Below are positions 61,419 to 64,000 of a stretch of DNA of 64,000 nucleotides, piece after piece. The DNA is taken from contig OX578146.1 of the NCBI GenBank assembly GCA_951213105.1, forward strand, positions 49,135,275 through 49,199,274, written 5' to 3'. A model generated the notes under the pieces. It had not been told where the DNA came from, searched no databases, and worked only from the letters and a program-made list of their open reading frames with translations. The stretch is from Amaurobius ferox (Eukaryota > Arthropoda > Arachnida > Araneae > Amaurobiidae). A program made the position numbers and the translations under genes. Numbering within the stretch: position 1 is the first letter of the stretch; the number at the start of each line of letters is the position of its first letter.

Positions 61419-64000
61419 CTGAAAAAATTTTAGCAGCCCATTAACATCAAAAATTGAAACAATATTATATTTTGAAATAAAGTTGCACTCTAGGGTGTTG
61501 TTGTTGAGACCCAGACCGTCCGACTTACCAGAAAGGTGTAAGGTAACTAACTGTTTGGACGACCGGTATAATTGGTTGTCAAATATTTGTGAATTGTTTT
61601 CATGGTTATTAGTGCTTTTAATCACTGAACACTGTGCAATATAGCCAATATTTCATCACAGTTTGTAATGCAAAAGCTGCAATAAGTAATGAGACCTCAA
61701 AATTGAATCACAAAACAGAAATCATTTTTTTTGCTTAATGTTGTTGTTTCATTAGGGTTGCGACCCCATTTGGAGTGCAAATGTTTATTAAGGGATTGTT
61801 GAAATTTTTTGAAAAGACAGAGAGGATAAAAAAAAAATAGTGTTTATTTTTTGTTTTCATATAATATACACTCAAACTCAAATTTCACATCAGAATTGTC
61901 AAACATTTTGTGTAATATCTTTATTAGCAATGTTTTCTTGTTTCAGAAATATCTTACATACTTTTTCTAGCTAAATGAAACATTTTGACATTTTTAATTA
62001 CTAAATGTAACTAATATTGATCAATGTAAAATAAATGCCTTTTTATAATTGTATATTTCACTATAATTTTTAACCTCCTATTTTATTTACATGATGGCAT
62101 GGAATCTCTTAAAAATAATAATACTTGAATTGGATTGTATTAACAAAAAGGTTTTGCACCCCCAAGGTTAACAGAAAACAGGTTGTCCCCAGAAAACAGC
62201 AGTTTTGTTAAAAAGTTTTCTTGCTTTCAACACCAATGAGATAAATGAAATGTTGTCTAAAATAAGATAAATTACTCAAATTTGCATTCAAAATGAACTA
62301 AATTGCAGTAATTAACAGATGACGGAATCAAAAACAGCAGTTTGCCAAATTGTACTAAGACAAGGATACGGATTTTCCGTGCGATCTTGTACAACAAAGA
62401 CATTGGGCTTTCTATTTTAAACAAAATTTACATATTTCAAATATAAAATGATAATCTTTATTAATATTTGTACTCGCAAATGTATTACAGAAATTTGGAT
62501 TTAAATATAATACTTTTAAACATTTACTTTTACAATGCGTTAAAGTGTCAAATGAAATATCCTGTTCAAATTCATTAAATCGAGACTGTGCATTCTACTG
62601 TCTGTATTGTCTATTAAAGAAATGCAGGTTTAATAGGATATTATAACTGATGAGAAATATGTTAAATTAGATTTAAAAAAGATTTTTTCTATAAAATTAC
62701 CTATATTGTACTAAGCTTCATAAACATGCAATTTCATTCATATATTCTTTTTAAATATGCTGATTTAAAATTTCTTGCACATATTCTGCACAGTAAAAAT
62801 AAGAGTACAATTCCACTCCAATTAGTTCCTATACAAAAACATATTTTAACCATTTATAATTTTCTGAAAAATGTCATTGATTTGATTTTAAAATATTCAG
62901 ATTGCAGCATTGTTCAATACATGTAATTAATATTTTTATTTTATATGCTTAATGGAAAACCCCTTTACAGTATATTTAATGATACACATGTTGTTTAACT
63001 TTGCTTATTTAGTCTTTAGGAATCCATTTACTTCCTTTCATGGTAAGATATTACCGTAGAATTCTGCTGATCTGCCACCTCAAATGTAACTGAAAATCGT
63101 GGAAAATAAGGATGGGGATGGAGGGGGGGGGGGGGGGGGGGGTATGCGATCACTCGGAATATTCAGCTAAAAGAAACAAAAGTTATAAAGAAAGAAATAT
63201 TATTTTTATCAACATATGTATTTTATTCAACAACGAATTTTGTTTCATTTTTTCACTGAAATTTTTCTAATGTTTAAGAGTGAGGAGGGGGTTTAAAAAC
63301 TTCAATTTTTTTAATGTTTGCGGGTGAGGAGAATGAGGCAAGTTAAAAAGATTCCTTTCAACAGTTGCTTTAAAATAAATAGGGGTCAATGTGCCATTTT
63401 GATGTGACTAAAAATTCATTTTTTCGTAAAAGTATCCATAAAATTACACTTTATAATTTCTTTTAACGTATGAATATTCCTTTCTTGAACAAAAATCATT
63501 TTTATTGCACTGAAACTACTCTGCCATGGATTACACAAGATGGAGCCCTTCAATTTAATGAATCAAGATATGAGTGCTTTGATAGAAACTTTAAATTTAA
63601 TAACAACCCCCATTTGAAGTGCCTAATGTTTATTACTGCAATGGCTTGGTAAAATATTTGCTTTTAAATTTAAGTCAATTTTTGTTTTTTCTTCAGAAAA
63701 TTTTAAGTTTCTTGCCTTTCTCTCAAATACAGACGATATATTTTTTCTAAAACAAGTAACATTTTTGAGCTAGACACAACCCATGTGTTACATCACCTAG
63801 AAATACTATTTATTTTATTTTATTCAGCATTCTTCATGCTTGTAAATGTCTGAATACAGCCAATATTTAAAAAAAGACTAATTTGTGTCATTTAAGTTAG
63901 AAATATATATTTACATATATATTTTTCAAACTGAATCCGATACTGCACTTAGCAGTTAATGTCTCTTCTCTGATCATTCAATAATATCTTTTTTCATATA
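61419..64000. other. MED23 intron upstream of exon a
   Basis: No further MED23 exon was recognised up to the right edge. It holds the 61497-61565 repeat fragment, a 20-G tract at 63123-63142 and AT-rich DNA. Short open frames at 62726-62926 and 63470-63652 (plus) are unrecognised. Confidence 0.6.
63123..63142. repeat. Poly(G) tract, 20 G
   Basis: The longest G run in the window. It is followed by 'ggtatgcgatcactcggaatattcagctaaaa', reminiscent of the G-tract repeats at 28158 and 28782. Confidence 0.95.

Noticed and set aside
1..64000. CRISPR arrays, bacterial operons, rRNA genes
   Set aside because: No regularly spaced identical repeats with unique spacers, no bacterial gene structure and no rRNA-like stretches; the tandem repeats here are diverged or contiguous.

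Overview
The window is AT-rich animal nuclear DNA dominated by one host gene and a dense layer of transposable elements. The host gene lies on the minus strand. It is recognised as MED23 (Mediator complex subunit 23, also called Sur2/CRSP130) from eleven short exons at 61255-61418, 58709-58906, 53038-53104, 51145-51198, 46236-46344, 36838-36909, 20865-20975, 20302-20361, 19347-19457, 6280-6379 and 3066-3164. All exons have AG/GT boundaries. Their phases join without a gap into about 381 residues that align collinearly with the middle to C-terminal part of animal MED23. Both ends of the gene lie outside the window. Small exons, introns up to about 16 kb, the transposon set (Tc1/mariner, pogo, hAT, Helentron, copia) and AT richness fit an arthropod with a large genome. 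A chelicerate is plausible but unproven.

Layout. 1-3065: decayed tandem repeats and dispersed repeats. 3165-6279: an intron with a dead Tc1 transposase. 6380-19346: a 13 kb intron holding two hAT-type elements with 8-bp target duplications. The second (9771-17594) carries an inverted, nearly identical 3.5 kb copy of the MED23 segment at 19600-23405, including copies of two MED23 exons. 20976-36837: a 16 kb intron with a MITE-like copy, an array of decayed repeats, a DD41D mariner pseudogene, a GC-richer segment with a 75-bp minisatellite, and a pogo/Tigger remnant. 36910-46235: an intron with a full-length, apparently very young copia element (39430-45120; visually identical 853-bp LTRs; ATTTT target duplication). 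This element has an intact gag-protease-integrase frame followed by a methyl-CpG-binding-like domain, but has lost its reverse transcriptase core and RNase H. 46345-51144: a mariner transposase split by a 2.3 kb insertion. 51199-58708: a fold-back element, Helentron helicase and endonuclease remnants interrupted by another element, and a LINE ORF1 remnant. 58907-64000: a further MITE-like copy and little else.

The most unusual points are the MBD-like domain in a young non-autonomous copia, and the large MED23 inverted duplication lying inside a hAT element in the same gene. The second would make the MED23 pre-mRNA able to fold into a roughly 3.2-3.5 kb hairpin, unless it is an assembly artefact. 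No prokaryotic-type features, CRISPR arrays or convincing rRNA/tRNA genes were seen.
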